64,000 bases of DNA from Euwallacea fornicatus (lineage: Eukaryota; Arthropoda; Insecta; Coleoptera; Curculionidae): assembly GCF_040115645.1 (NCBI RefSeq), contig NC_089560.1, positions 1,984,001 to 2,048,000 on the forward strand, in the 5' to 3' direction. Positions 35,462-47,925 of the stretch are shown here, in pieces. The notes beneath the pieces are model-generated. The model was not told the origin of the DNA. It worked only from the letters and a program-made list of their open reading frames with translations, and ran no database searches. Position 1 is the first letter of the stretch; every line of letters starts with the position of its first letter. The translations under genes and the position numbers were made by a program.

Positions 35462-38400
35462 GTTCCTCAAATCAGGATTTTAAATTAATTTGCCAAATAA
35501 TTTTTTTTTTCACAAAAATATATTTTTTTTTTATTGAATAGAAGGATTGTTATGAGTTTTAAACAGTATATGCTTTACAAAACTTTTTTATAAAAAAAAT
35601 TCAATAATTATCACTTCTCTACCTTTAATGTGATTTTCTTTTAAAGACTGACTATTATCCCAAATTGTCCAACTAGTCTTCCAATTTTCACAATTTTTGC
35701 TTGAAAAACTCCAAAGTATCGGCTGCCTCTATTATGATATAGAATTCCTGGGGTGGGGGAGACGTCCGGTCCTCACTAACGTCCTAAAATATTCACATTT
35801 CTCATTTGAAGTCTTCATTTTTATGATAACTGTCTCTAACAGTGTGTTGCCACCTCGGAGCGCAATAAGCTTCTATTTTGTTGACAAAGATGTTTTTGCT
35901 TTGTGAATTAATGCACTTTGACCCCAAATTTTGCACTTCGATCCTGATTAATATTTGATGGTTAACTCGTGGTTTAGACATTTTAAGCGTATTACACCGT
36001 TGATGACTTGGCAGTGCTTTGAATTTTAATCATTAACGGATCGAATATTTCGATAATATGCAGTATTTCTAACAGTGATTCTGTTGTTCATTTTGTAATG
36101 ATTGATATTTTAACTTACTCGCTTCTGCTTTTTTTCGCTGATAGTTTACATCGATTCCAGTGTTGGAACCTTTTAAGGATGAAGTTAATCTCTTCTAGAT
36201 CTGACACTTTTAGTGGATTTGTGAAGCTCGCCAGAAACGTTTATTGAATTTCTTTTTTATGTCATTCCTTGGAAACACCTATTGCCCAGATTCTAAAATC
36301 TTTCTCCTGAAGTTAGTACTGAAATACGACTCGAAGAAGAAGTGCTAAAATCAATTATTGGGTCACTATTATTAAATTTATCGATCTTCCGGAACGGCCT
36401 GGCTTCTTTTGAGTTTCTCCCCCATACATTTTGAAAACTTTCGAAAATGCTGCTGTATGACCTTCGCTGTCACCAATTGTGTTTCGGTGTCATCCCAGTT
36501 ATCTGTTTCGAGAATTAAGTTATTCCAATTATGAATTAAAGACAGGTGCGCACTAGGTCAATAGCTGAATCATTTTGGCTTGCTGGTTAACTTTGCTTAT
36601 GATATGACAGATTCTTAATCGATCTCAACAATTAAATGCAAATCTTAGCTTTTATAATAAATAGTAAAGGCATAAATTAAACTGTGAAATAAATTTCTTG
36701 ACGTAATGGGAGAGTCGTAAAATTCCACAGTATGTTCATAGCAGCAGTAAGGTCAGTGGTGTAGATGCGTGGATGGCCCGGCGCGGATTTTTTTTGAGTG
36801 GAACCAATTATTCCCGCGATTCTTGATTGTGGGGATAACGGCAAAGTGCCGCATCTCTCGCGTTCAGGAATCTGGCCCCTAAAATCCATCATAGAACAAG
36901 ACCTGAAACCAAAATTTGGCTCTGTCGGACTGAAAAACTAAAAGAGGGCTTTTCCATTTTCTTAATGCAATAGAACATTAACAGTGTCTCTTCGTCTAAG
37001 GCAATTTCGGCCGTAAAAAACCTAAAAAGACTAAAAGGGCCCTTCCCCATCAAAATCTTCTCCCGCCCATGACATTCGAACCTATTCAACCTCGGGCAAT
37101 TCAACTGTTATTTAACGACGTTATATTTCCCAATGCTACAGTTCTCTAGAAAAACTCTTGTGTTAAAACGTCCTATTTATTGCTCCACTTTAATATCAAG
37201 TTTGCTCTCTATCTGTCGTTAGGGCTGCATTGAATAGTTCGGGCCCAATCGATGGGGACGACCATTGAATACAAACGGAGAATAAGTGGAAACGGCTTTG
37301 AATTTCCCGAGTCAAAACTGAGTCAATAAGCCTTAAATGATATTACTTTTGTGCCTTTGATTTCCTTGTTTGACTTGTTGACTACGACTCTGGTTTCTCT
37401 GAAGTTTTGCCCTAATAATATATTAAGGTCGCTGCGCCTTGAGTTTATGTTGTCACTCCCATAAACTTTTAGTTTACTACACTTGCTAACCTTTTTATAT
37501 TTGAAAGTGCATACCGTGACCTTTGCATGCTTAAATGAGAATTTAACGAGAACATGATTAGCTTTGGCGAAACATTACAATATTTATTTTTCGTGATTTA
37601 TGCTTCTCCAACTCGCACCTCAATAAAACGAGTTTTCCCCACTAGGAGGGAAATCTTGAATGCACGGCGAGTCGATAACAGTAAAGTGAATTATTTATGA
37701 TTATTTTATGATGTTCTGCCATAAAAGATCCATTCGAGTTATCGATCGTTTACCCTAAATGCAAGCAACAAAATTTTACGGCTACGCCATTACAGAGCGT
37801 TAGAGTGATAGAATATACTGCTTCACAGATAAATGCTTCATTTATATACATAATTCCCCTAATGTATTCATGTATTCTCACGTAAGAGGTAAGTAACATT
37901 TAATATATGATGGCTGCTGAATAGAGAGCTTTTGTGCTTTCCCTCCAAAGAGTGAACCCCATGGCTTTTGTATACGAAGACATTTCTATGGACAAATTTC
38001 TGGAGGCAGGAGGGGTGGACCAAAATCGTTGCCAACAAGGAATCGGGACTATTGAGGTTGAGATAAACAATATTTATAGTGAGTCTTTGTATGTAGCTGT
38101 CTGAAGGGTTGCCAGAGGAGCAAGGTGTCTCTATTCCTTAATAGATCGAAACGTTTTAGCCGGGCTGCTATTTTAGCATGAACGTGTGTCAGAGCCGCCA
38201 CCATGGCGCTATTGTAACCACCGTGGAAACCACTTCCTTTAAAACCGAACGATTTATAGTGCTTATCAATCTATTATTAATGTTTGAAGCTATTTTAGCG
38301 CCAAATCTTAAATCAATTTTGAATTATTAATAGGGTGCGCCCCACAGCCATAGATCTCGGTCTTCGAGTTGCGCTGCATTGGTCGAATTAGCATTCCGGG

Positions 38401-41400
38401 ATTTTTGATTTGTGTTCGTTTGCATGCAATTTGACGATAATTCGTTTTTGCCAAGTATTTCACATTCCCCAAAACCCACTATCGATGGTACCGTTCAGCG
38501 GTGAAGAACTCTTCGGTTTATTTTGCGAACAAGATTTCAGAATCGCATCCCCCTCATGACCTTCTGCACTGCTGCAATTACTTAATCTAGCTCATGTTCC
38601 TGACAACTGACACTTCATGTATTAGTAAAGCTTTATGCCTCGTATCAGCTCTGCGTTTAATTAACTCAAGCACCCCGAAGACCGGTTTCGGTCCTCTTAA
38701 ATCTCGTCACTTCGTTTCATCTCCAGTCAGTGAAATGCAGGTTGAAGCCGTGGATTATATAAAAATCATGATTTTCATATTTAATGCGAAATGCAAAAAA
38801 CGCTAATTACCGGACACGTCGTAGCGGTCTCGTAGACAGTATTAACGCATCGCGACATTGAAAGATGCTGATAATTTTCGCTTGCTAAGGGCCGGTAGAG
38901 CGGAGTACTGACAACTTTACCTGGAAGACAAGCGATGAAATTGCCAGTACAGATAATGGGAAGAACTCGTCCGAACTGAGATCAAACGGGTTCACTGTCT
39001 GTTGTGATTACGACGGATATTTTGGTGACAGCTTTGAACTCAGAATAAACATGAACTAAGTCTTTGCTGCAGTGAGCGTCTCACCTCCTCATGCCCGATG
39101 ATGCTTCCTCGGCTGAGGCTGACAGAGTGATCAACGTTATTATTTTCTTTCCTGGAAAATAAAGAACTGAGTGCTGGAAGACAGAAAGTCTGTTTATTTC
39201 CAAAATATAAATTAACCACAGCTTTGTGGTAGCTCGAGACTTTTGGTAAATTATCTTTTACCTTAATAAGAAGCAAAGTTTGCTAATTTATTTTAATTTA
39301 ACAGTAATTAAAAACAAAGGAAATATCTTCAAAAGACAGACCTTATATTACACTGACCTGAATAAATTACATCTTGCTAAGTTCCCAGGCATTGTCGGAG
39401 TTTAATTAAAATTGTTTAATGGAACGTACTTAAATTTTCGCGACCGAAATTTTCCTTTTGCCTCTCCTAATGTTTATTTTCACTCAAAACAAATCTCATA
39501 AAACCAGAAGTTTCTCCGACTAAGTCGGCGCAGAGCCTGAAAAGATTTAAGTATACAAACCGATTCTCCAGGTGGAGAGGCGTGTAACATGAAAAGCAAG
39601 CAAAATTCCTCATTTCACCTCCCATCGTTTTCGTTTTCAGAGCTTGCAGCAAATGCAAAATCCTACTTTTAGTGCACATTTTCGCATTCAAAGTTCATAC
39701 TTAATGTACCGTTTAAGTATATTAGAGAAATGCCCCGGTAATAGGACCAATTAATGTACCTGGAGTCAGGCTAACAAATCACATTCTCGGGAGGCAATTT
39801 CCAGGCTCCATTGGAAATGGTCGTAAACCACGGGGGCGGCTTAAAAAGAATGAACGTAACTAAGCTGGAAGTAAAGTTCTCTTTTCAAATACATTTTTGT
39901 TACCTCTAAATGCTCTCCTGCGGCTTACTTTTATTGCGTCTATAAATATCGAAGGTGAATCTCAGGAAAAACTCCATTGGAAAACTTCTTCGTGCTTCTT
40001 TTTAAATTGCAATCGTGCTTTAACTACATATATGACCCAGGCAAAGTTCATTTCTCACCCCCGCTTTTTTCCTATTATTAAATCATTTTGTTAGCGCAGT
40101 TTATCTAACGAACCACCAATGGTAGCATCAACACCCTATACTACTACCCCCTGGAGCTTATTGACAAATGAGATATTCGCCGATAAACTTTAACTTTTTT
40201 TTATTAAAATAAATATTTTTCGTGTTCTTCCGAGTGTTACTTTTATATTCTACAAGCCCCGGGTGAGCATCTTGATTTTTAGGACCGCATCTTTCGCGCA
40301 ATGTGAAGTAAGAATGGTAGATAAATTCAATAAACGAGATAGAGAATGCAACGTCTCGTAAACTAAAGATATTGAAAGTTTGTGAGGCGACTGCAAATGA
40401 TAAATTCTGTTTTTTTTCTCTGTTAGTCCAACAGGAAAATTCATTTAATCGAGTGAAACTAGCTACGAAATACGGGGACGTTGGGGAAGAGTTTCGAAGT
40501 TTGTTGAATGACGGAAAAAGGGAAAATGGGATGCGTGCAATGAGAATGGGCCAATGCGAGGAGAAACCGATTAACAACAACACAATAAGGAAAATTTTTC
40601 AGTAGAGAAAAAATCGAGACAGTTGTAATTCACAAAGCTATAGTTGCACGCGAAGCGTTTGCAGAGTCACCTCATTCGGAGCAATGCTTCTAATCCTCTC
40701 AATGGAGATAGAGCGTTGCGAACTCTAGAGAGTGCATATCACTTCGTTGCAATCAATGAAGATTCTTCATTTTTTTGTGATTCTTAAGAGATTTCGGCTA
40801 GAATCGTTTAGAAATTCGTGGCAGCACGTGCATGATGGTCGGTTCGAAGAAATATTCTAGTTCAGACACTCCATGTTCAAACTTCGTAAAACCTGTAGGA
40901 ATGTACCCACCTTCGAAAGTCGGGATTATTTTTTTATGTCAATATCATGAGTCATAACGAAGAAATCTTGGTATAACTGACAGGTTCGGTTTAAATCAGA
41001 CCTACAAGACTGATCCTAATTGAGGATTTGTTAATAGGTATCTACTGAATTAAGATTCTTCGTCGAAAGTTTTCTAAACCGCTTAAAGGATCGGAGTTCT
41101 TTTAATTTTCAGGATTCCCTAAGATTTTTGGGCGATTTTCTGGTATTTTCCTGATTTGTGCGAAAGCTTCTGTAAACGATTGCGACTTTATTTCTAAGAC
41201 TATCTTCGCCTCTGCTTGTCTGCTAAAAAGTATCATTGTTTTCTCAGATAAGTATGTATTTGTTTATTTTTTATTACTCATTCCAAGGAATCATGTGGTT
41301 CTCCCCTGGAGACTGAGAGCCGGTTAAAAAAAATTCAGTTCGATTCGCACGTGCTTCTTATTTTGAGATAATTTTGTTTGGATTTCCTATGGATTTTCTG

Positions 41401-43000
41401 TTGTTTTTCCTGGAGTCTGTGTAATCACGTTTTCGCGTCGCAAAGTCGTTTATGTAATTTTCGTGTAACAGAAGTCCTGCGTTGTTTCAATTTAAAAAAA
41501 ATATTGGGGGTTCTAGACGATTTTGCTATATTTCCTGTGAGACATGTACTTAACATTTTCTCGTTGCATCATTTTTAATTGTCGATTTTCCGCAATTATC
41601 CGCTTTTGTTTGAGGTAATCGCAGACGGAAATGTTAAGGTTGCACTATTAGGGAAATATTCCTAAGGCCCGGTCAGAAGTATCGTAGGAGAATGCCTAAT
41701 TCTAATCATCGTAGTTATGAAAATGGTGAGAATAATTCACGGTGATCATTTCCCTCACTGCACTAACAGTCAATCAAATGTCGACAAAATTTCAAATTCA
41801 ATCAATGAAAACAGTATTAATTCCAAACTGATAAAACCCTTTCCAGCATTTGCTGCAAAAATTATAGGGGAAAACCGCACCTAGTTGTTTTTTGAGCGGA
41901 TTTAGTATTAATTGAAGCGGAATTTAGACACATACCATTAATTGTATGTAGTTTTCGTCATTGGTACTATTTTGCCCCGGAATACAACTACCCGTTTATA
42001 CCCTGAAGCAAAGGTTCACAAAACAAAGGCCTGGTAATTCGGTAACATATGCACTTTATTTTGATTATCGGATATTACTCAGAACCGCACTGGCTTATAA
42101 AAAAATTGAAGAATATAACGAAATAAATAGAATGAGGTTATTTGCGTGTGGTTGGCAAGAGAATTCGGAAAAAACTATCTTGGAAAATTCTTGAGACTTT
42201 TTTGTTTCGGCGGTGGTGGCGACCAAGTTCATAATTTTCAGCCTCCCTCCGCCTACGTACACGCCAATCAGAACTGCCGTAGACCGATTCCCACGGTACG
42301 GTGTGCCTGTTTTGTACCAAGTTATGGAAACACAAAACCTTAAAAGGTTTTTGCAATCACTATCGAAAACCAGTGATTTTCGTGAGGCCTGGCCAATGTA
42401 ACAAGGATTTCTCACGCCCTGGGGCCATGTGCGAAATCTGCCTACGGTTCCTTCGCGGTGGCGTCCATACAGCCCTCAAGTCTCATAAACTAGATAAAGT
42501 TTGACAACCCACGCATATAACATAGAATAGGTGGGAATTAGCCAAGTCCACCAATATATAGGATTATGAACAATTACCGTTGGTCCTGACAAGGTACCGA
42601 TGAATAATCTTAATTGAGATAAATCCCATCTTTAATTGCCACTTAATTTAATGGAATTTTCCTAAAATATACTTTCCAGCCTGGGACATGAGAACATCTG
42701 GCGCTTGCTGATGTCATATCGAAAGAAGAGATATAAAATGCAGCGATTTGGAAAGCCGATAAGGTGTGAAGGTTAGAAAATGTACTTTTTCGAGAAATAA
42801 TCTTGACATGTACCCTCGACCTACCCCTTTATCACGTAAAAGCTGCATAGGTACATTAGTAGCAAATTTTTGCTTTTAGGAAAATGGTTTCGGCTAAATA
42901 ATTCTTGGAAAGAAATCCCTCGACCTGCGGTCCCGGGATTTTATCGTCGAATTATTTACTCTAAACTATTTTCCAAGCAAAAGTTTGCAAAAACCGCCTA
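35462..43000. other. Long stretch with no gene recognised
   Basis: Both strands were read for transposase motifs, conserved enzyme motifs and long inverted repeats without success. The longest ORF (40158-40583, minus, 141 codons) is overlapped by an opposing ORF and has no domain. Near 41120-41560 a few TTTTCCTG or TTTCCTGT blocks recur irregularly. If Ace continues downstream, all of this is intron. Confidence 0.3.
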
Positions 43001-43080
43001 TACAGGGTGTACCGGCTAAAACTTGAAGGTTTCAGTTTATGACAATTGCAAACGATTCAGTGTTAATGTAATAAATTCAA
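43001..43080 (+). repeat. Solo TACAGGGTGTACC terminus
   Basis: TACAGGGTGTACCGGCTAAA matches the terminal motif of other elements here. No inverted partner was found within the next 500 bp. It is probably a truncated element or a diverged partner. Confidence 0.4.
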
Positions 43081-46000
43081 CTCGGTCTCCCTTTATAAGT
43101 TCAGTCGCACGTTTTAATATTTTATTAAACTCGTATAATTATTTGTATAGTGCACAATTTCTCTTCATTTAATGAAAGCCCCCACTTTAGATGAATAATA
43201 TACAGGCATTGAAAGTTATATTTAAATGGACATTTTTCATTTTTTAACTTTTATACGGTGTACGTGGCAAATTTACCTACTTAGAGCAGCTTCGTGTGAT
43301 CCGCTCTATTCTCACAAAATAAGAGTGTGAGCGCCGGACAACGTGCTTCTTGCAAATTTAGTTTCGTGGTATACACTTTCTGGCACTGCAGGATTTTCAC
43401 ACAATCGAACATTTCGAGGTTAGTTAAGGCTCGCTAAATTAATGTTGTTCTAGATCTTAATTGCCTGCTAGCGGGTCACCGAACATCAAGCTGAAACAAT
43501 CTCAAAACTGCTATTACATCGCAGAACCATTTACAGCATGTCTGGCATTTTTTCAATTCGGATAAGCACTGATTAGGCTAGCGATTTCAAATAAGCTATT
43601 TTATGGAGAGAAAGCTTCAATCAGATCCCTTTGATCAGATTTCCAGCAAAATTCTAGTAACGGCGGCAAAAATGAATAACCTCCGGCTGGAAAATCGACA
43701 TTGTGGAAATTAATTCTTTTGTGGAACAAGGGGCATTCAGCTTTATTGGAGAGCCCATTTAAACGGTATAGAATGCAGGCGTGTATTAGTTATGCAAATT
43801 CTACTATTCGATAGACATTACAGAAGAATTCATAATTGAATTGAAATTTTTATTCGCCACTCGCAACCGCACCTTCACATTCGATATCGATTGTCTACAA
43901 CAATACAGTTGGGCAACACTGATATACGGAAGAAATTGGTTTGCAAGTGAACTTTTAAACTATTTAGTTACAACTTTAGTAGCAAGGAAATTACAGGGGA
44001 ACACATAAACACAAATGTCCGTTAAGGAGGTTTTTCTGCCGTTAAACGTTCTCTTGCGGTTAATTTTTATTGCTGTAGTAAATTTTACAAAAGGAAATTG
44101 GACGAAATGCCTTTCGTTGGAAATGGTTCTGGCCTAATTTTCCAGGCAGCATCCATGTAGGGTCACGCCTTAACATGAATGTCTTGTGCGTGTTCATACA
44201 GGCGAAGCATACTAAATTTTAAATACGGACAATAAAAGTTATAGTAAAAGATAGGTACTTACTAGGTGCTGCCTTAGGTCTCTGGCACGAAAGAGATAAA
44301 CCGGCCCCGGATCATGGGAAATATGCGTAGAATACAGGTGGGGCCTTAATCACATTTTTTACTGTTGGCGATAACCTCGAACGAGGTTTTTGCCTGTCGG
44401 AACGAAGTTGGTAGAGTGGTATACGAGTAGTGTGCGAAATGGGCAACTCGAGGAAGTTTTTAAATGCGTGAAACTTCAATATTAGAGGAAGCTGGAGAAA
44501 TGACAATGGCCGGATTCTCCGTTGAAGGAGAACTTTTTTAGGTATCCAGTTTAGAGTTCAATGAACAAAATCGCAGACTTCCCATTAACCGGAACTTGGT
44601 CGTCCAAACGTAGCCAGGTTAGTTCATCCCACGTTTGACGTTCACTTTTATTTTTTCGTAAGAACGCAAACCAACAAATTGAACGGGAAGTGAGGAAACT
44701 TATTGCCCGATGGTTCCCAATGGATAATACCTAAAGTGGAATGGATCTCTGCATTTTTTATACTTGCGCTGTGCCATGTTCGGTTGAAAATTGAAATGTT
44801 TTCGTTACTCCAACCGAATAATCCCTCTATTCAATGATATGGCCGTTGTTTGCAATTGCATCCCATTGCCTGGCAATTCGTGTGTTAATTTTTTTCACCG
44901 AAATATGCTAAAAAAATAGCATTTTCAAGCAATTTTTGTAATTCGACGAGCGAGCTGTTAATTCGGTTAAGTGATTAAACGCGGATAAATAGATGCGCTC
45001 CAAATGCGGCCATAATTATAATACGCCAGAGAGCGTTGTTGTGCTGTTCTATTTGGAATCCGGGGCCTAATTGACATTTGCATGGGCGGCTACAAGCCAC
45101 TGCAATTATGCCGAAATTGCTGATTGTTCCAGATTTCAATCGGTTCAATATTTGTGCACCATTTTGTCTAAATAATCCAAACCACGCCCCTGCCCTTTGT
45201 CCCTTCCGTCGCTTAAATATCAATTTTCCAGCAACAAGAAACACAAACAAGAGAGGATATCCATCCTTTGACGCAAGGCCGTTTTATGCTCTTATGCTTC
45301 CCCTTTCGGTTTATCCGTCTACTTTTGTTGCCAGACACGAACCAGGATATGGGAATTCCACTCCTCTGTCAAGTCATGTAAATCAGATGACTTATTAGTG
45401 TGTCAACTCTAAAAGAGCCTTTCGAATGTCTGGGTCGCCGGGATTTTTCTAAATATCGCCCTTTCATTTACCCGAGTGATTTATGCCACGCAGACGTGCT
45501 ACTAAAAGGCCTTTATACCAGATATTCACCTTTGAAACGTTAATGCCGAGATATCAGAGACCGCATTAGTGGAATAATGGTATCTATTAACCGTTAGCAA
45601 ATTAATATATCGCGGCAGATCGGTCGTAAAAGGATTTTCCACCTGACCGGAAAATTGCTTAATCACAAAGGGAAATATTGTTCTCAGGTTTCTAAAGGTA
45701 TTGTGCCTCGAAAATTGGATAATAGCGAGCTAAATGGAAAACTCTCGTATTTCCCAAATGGTGTATTAATTTCAGATCCCAGTCTGAATGTTTTTTGCAG
45801 TACTCGATGCATAAATATTCAGAGTGTATTTTTCTCTTCGGTTTCAAAATAACGCCCATATGGAAATGGGAATAAGTGCATTGTTAAAGGAAATTCGTCT
45901 CCCGCAGAATATGCAGGTTGAGCTCAAATTATTTATACAAAATTCTGTCCCAGGTATCTGGTGGCGCGACACAATGAGTTAACCTCACTCGCCATGATCC

Positions 46001-46159
46001 AGGAGGTGGCAGCGTCGATATTTGATGATATTTCTATTCCCAAAGATACTTTCAGGAAATCATACGTTAGAGGAATTTCCTCGAAATTTCCTTTTTGAAA
46101 GATCTAGAGGTAACCCAACAATGTAAAGTAAATATGCCCTATACGTTTGAGGCGAATTG
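43081..46159. other. No gene recognised
   Basis: The patch at 45040-45200 is less AT-rich and repeat-free and contains a 106-codon ORF (45078-45398) overlapped by an opposing one. No domain was recognised. It could be conserved non-coding DNA. Confidence 0.3.
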
Positions 46160-47925
46160 TTCATTTTTCCTTTTATTTTGTTTAGCAATAACGCTTCAAC
46201 GCATAAGCAGGGGTTGTTGGAGCGGTGAAATTGCACGCTATTTTGAATTAAAATTAACTGAGAATAACATTCACCCTTTGCAAAGGGATCGGATGAAAAC
46301 CCTTGTTAACATTTCAAGAACAAATCTGTCACCGTCTTCAGAACCTGGCAAGAAATTGTTAAAAAAGCAAAAATTAGCAGAACTAAACGGCACAGAATGT
46401 GAGTACGTAAAGTATGTTGAAACAGTGAAAATTCCTCGTTTCAATGGCTGAGGAATGGCAGGTTTTGCCGTGAGCGATGCCATCGGCTTAAAAGGCTGAT
46501 TTGAGGTAAGTGATGTGTGCGTGCGTGTGATTTTTGCATTTAGTTTAACCTTTCGTCTTTTATAATTATAATATCTGTCGGAGTAATTACCTTAGATGGT
46601 ATTGGTTTGAGTTTACTATCGTCTCACATATCCGAGATTTCTCTCTCTCTCTCAAGCATGGACATCCACTGTTATTCATGCTAAGTGAACGATAGCCCAC
46701 ACGATGAGTTCTGCTAAGTAAAATATACTCTATTTTATAGTTGTCAGAGAATTTCGTAGATCAAAAAAATTCATGTCAAATACAGAGTTTCTCATATTAT
46801 CCCAGTTCGAAAGTCAAATTAAAAATGTATAATCAAAATACAAAAATACTTTATTTAACTAATATATGGCTGATTCTATAGGATTTACGGTTAATTTAAA
46901 TAAGTATACAATTGCTTTAAGTCATGTCTTCGAAATGTCCCTCATCGACTTTAATATAATTTAGATTTGTGAGTTCAAAATTTTGCATTATCTAGCAAAG
47001 TAAATCGCAAACTATTCGTGAAATTTCATTGCGAATCGATTCTTTTAGCTCCAGGATTGTTGTTATACCACACCAAACAATATTTTGTAAACGCTGGAAT
47101 TTTTTTGTAAACAGTTTGCGGAAATTTTCATTTCAATGACAAATAAGCAGTGATTTAAAGCATTTAAAAGATAATTTTCGCAGAACTACTCATTTTGAAA
47201 ATTTTGTTAATTTTCAACGAAATTTACGAATTTTTCTTTTGTGGATCAAGACGGAGATTTGCTTCGCCGGGTAATGTAAAATTTTGAACTTAGAATTCAA
47301 AATTGCGTTAACGTTGATAGAGGACGTTTAGAAGACATAATTTTTAAAAATTGAATAGCTATCTAAATTAAAAACAATTTCCATTGAACTAACGATATAT
47401 TCGTCCAATAAAGGATTTTTTTACTTTGAATAGAAAGTTTTTATTTGTCTTTTAAACTACATAGTTCAATATAGGGTGTATTGTCTGTATATGCCGATAT
47501 GCGTATGATAATTGCCACGAATTTAACTTGTATGATGTCTGTATCGTTACCAGAGAGCTAAAAAACTGAACACCACTGGATATCACTCAGAGTAAAGAGG
47601 CGGGTTAAATTAGGCACAATCAACGATCACTAAACAACCAGCGATTGAAGTGAGGAATTTTTAACACAATCTTACATATTCACAATCGCTAGAGTTTACT
47701 TCAGTTATTTTCTGTTTTTCCAACAATTTTTCTTCAGTTCTGAAAACGGTGACAGATTTGTCATCGAAACGTTAACAAGAATTTTCGTCCAAGCTCTTAG
47801 TAAAGGGTGAATGTTATTCTCGGTTATTTTTAACTGAGAATAATGTGCAATTTCACCGCTCCAACAACCCCTACTTGTGCCTGAGGCGTTACTCCCAAAC
47901 AAAATAAAAGAAAAAAAGTAAAGTA
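46160..47925. mobile_element. Foldback element of unknown family interrupted by a MITE
   Basis: The left arm (46160-46455) and right arm (47640-47925) are inverted copies at roughly 75-80 percent identity by eye. Shared blocks on inward reading are GGGGTTGTTGGAGCGGTGAA, GAATAACATTCACCCTTT, ACAAATCTGTCACCG and AAAATTCCTC. Each arm carries a short open frame, so the two give similar translations (SRGCWSGEIA, then TENNIHPL, then TNLSP). This follows from DNA homology and need not mean a protein. The MITE at 46781-47480 lies between the arms. A (TC)n run lies at 46639-46652. The superfamily is unknown. Confidence 0.7.
46781..47480. mobile_element. Foldback MITE, copy 2 (partner of 19652-20378)
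   Basis: Starts TACAGAGTTTC and ends with the inverted TACACCCTATA-type terminus. It matches copy 1 along its length, including CTCCAG(A/G)ATT, ACCACACCAAACAA, the TTTTTCTTT(C/T)GTGGATCAAG block, GTTGATAGAGGACGTTTA and TCGTCCAATAAAG. Orientation is the same as copy 1. Non-coding. Confidence 0.8.

Noticed and set aside
36677..37104. Two adjoining minus-strand ORFs
   Set aside because: No frame-linked domain and no repeat context. Likely chance.
40158..40583. 141-codon minus-strand ORF
   Set aside because: It overlaps an opposing ORF (40372-40605), has no recognisable domain and has AT-biased composition. Probably chance.
45078..45398. 106-codon ORF in a moderate-GC patch
   Set aside because: The minus strand is equally open and no motif is present. 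Conserved non-coding DNA is a better guess.
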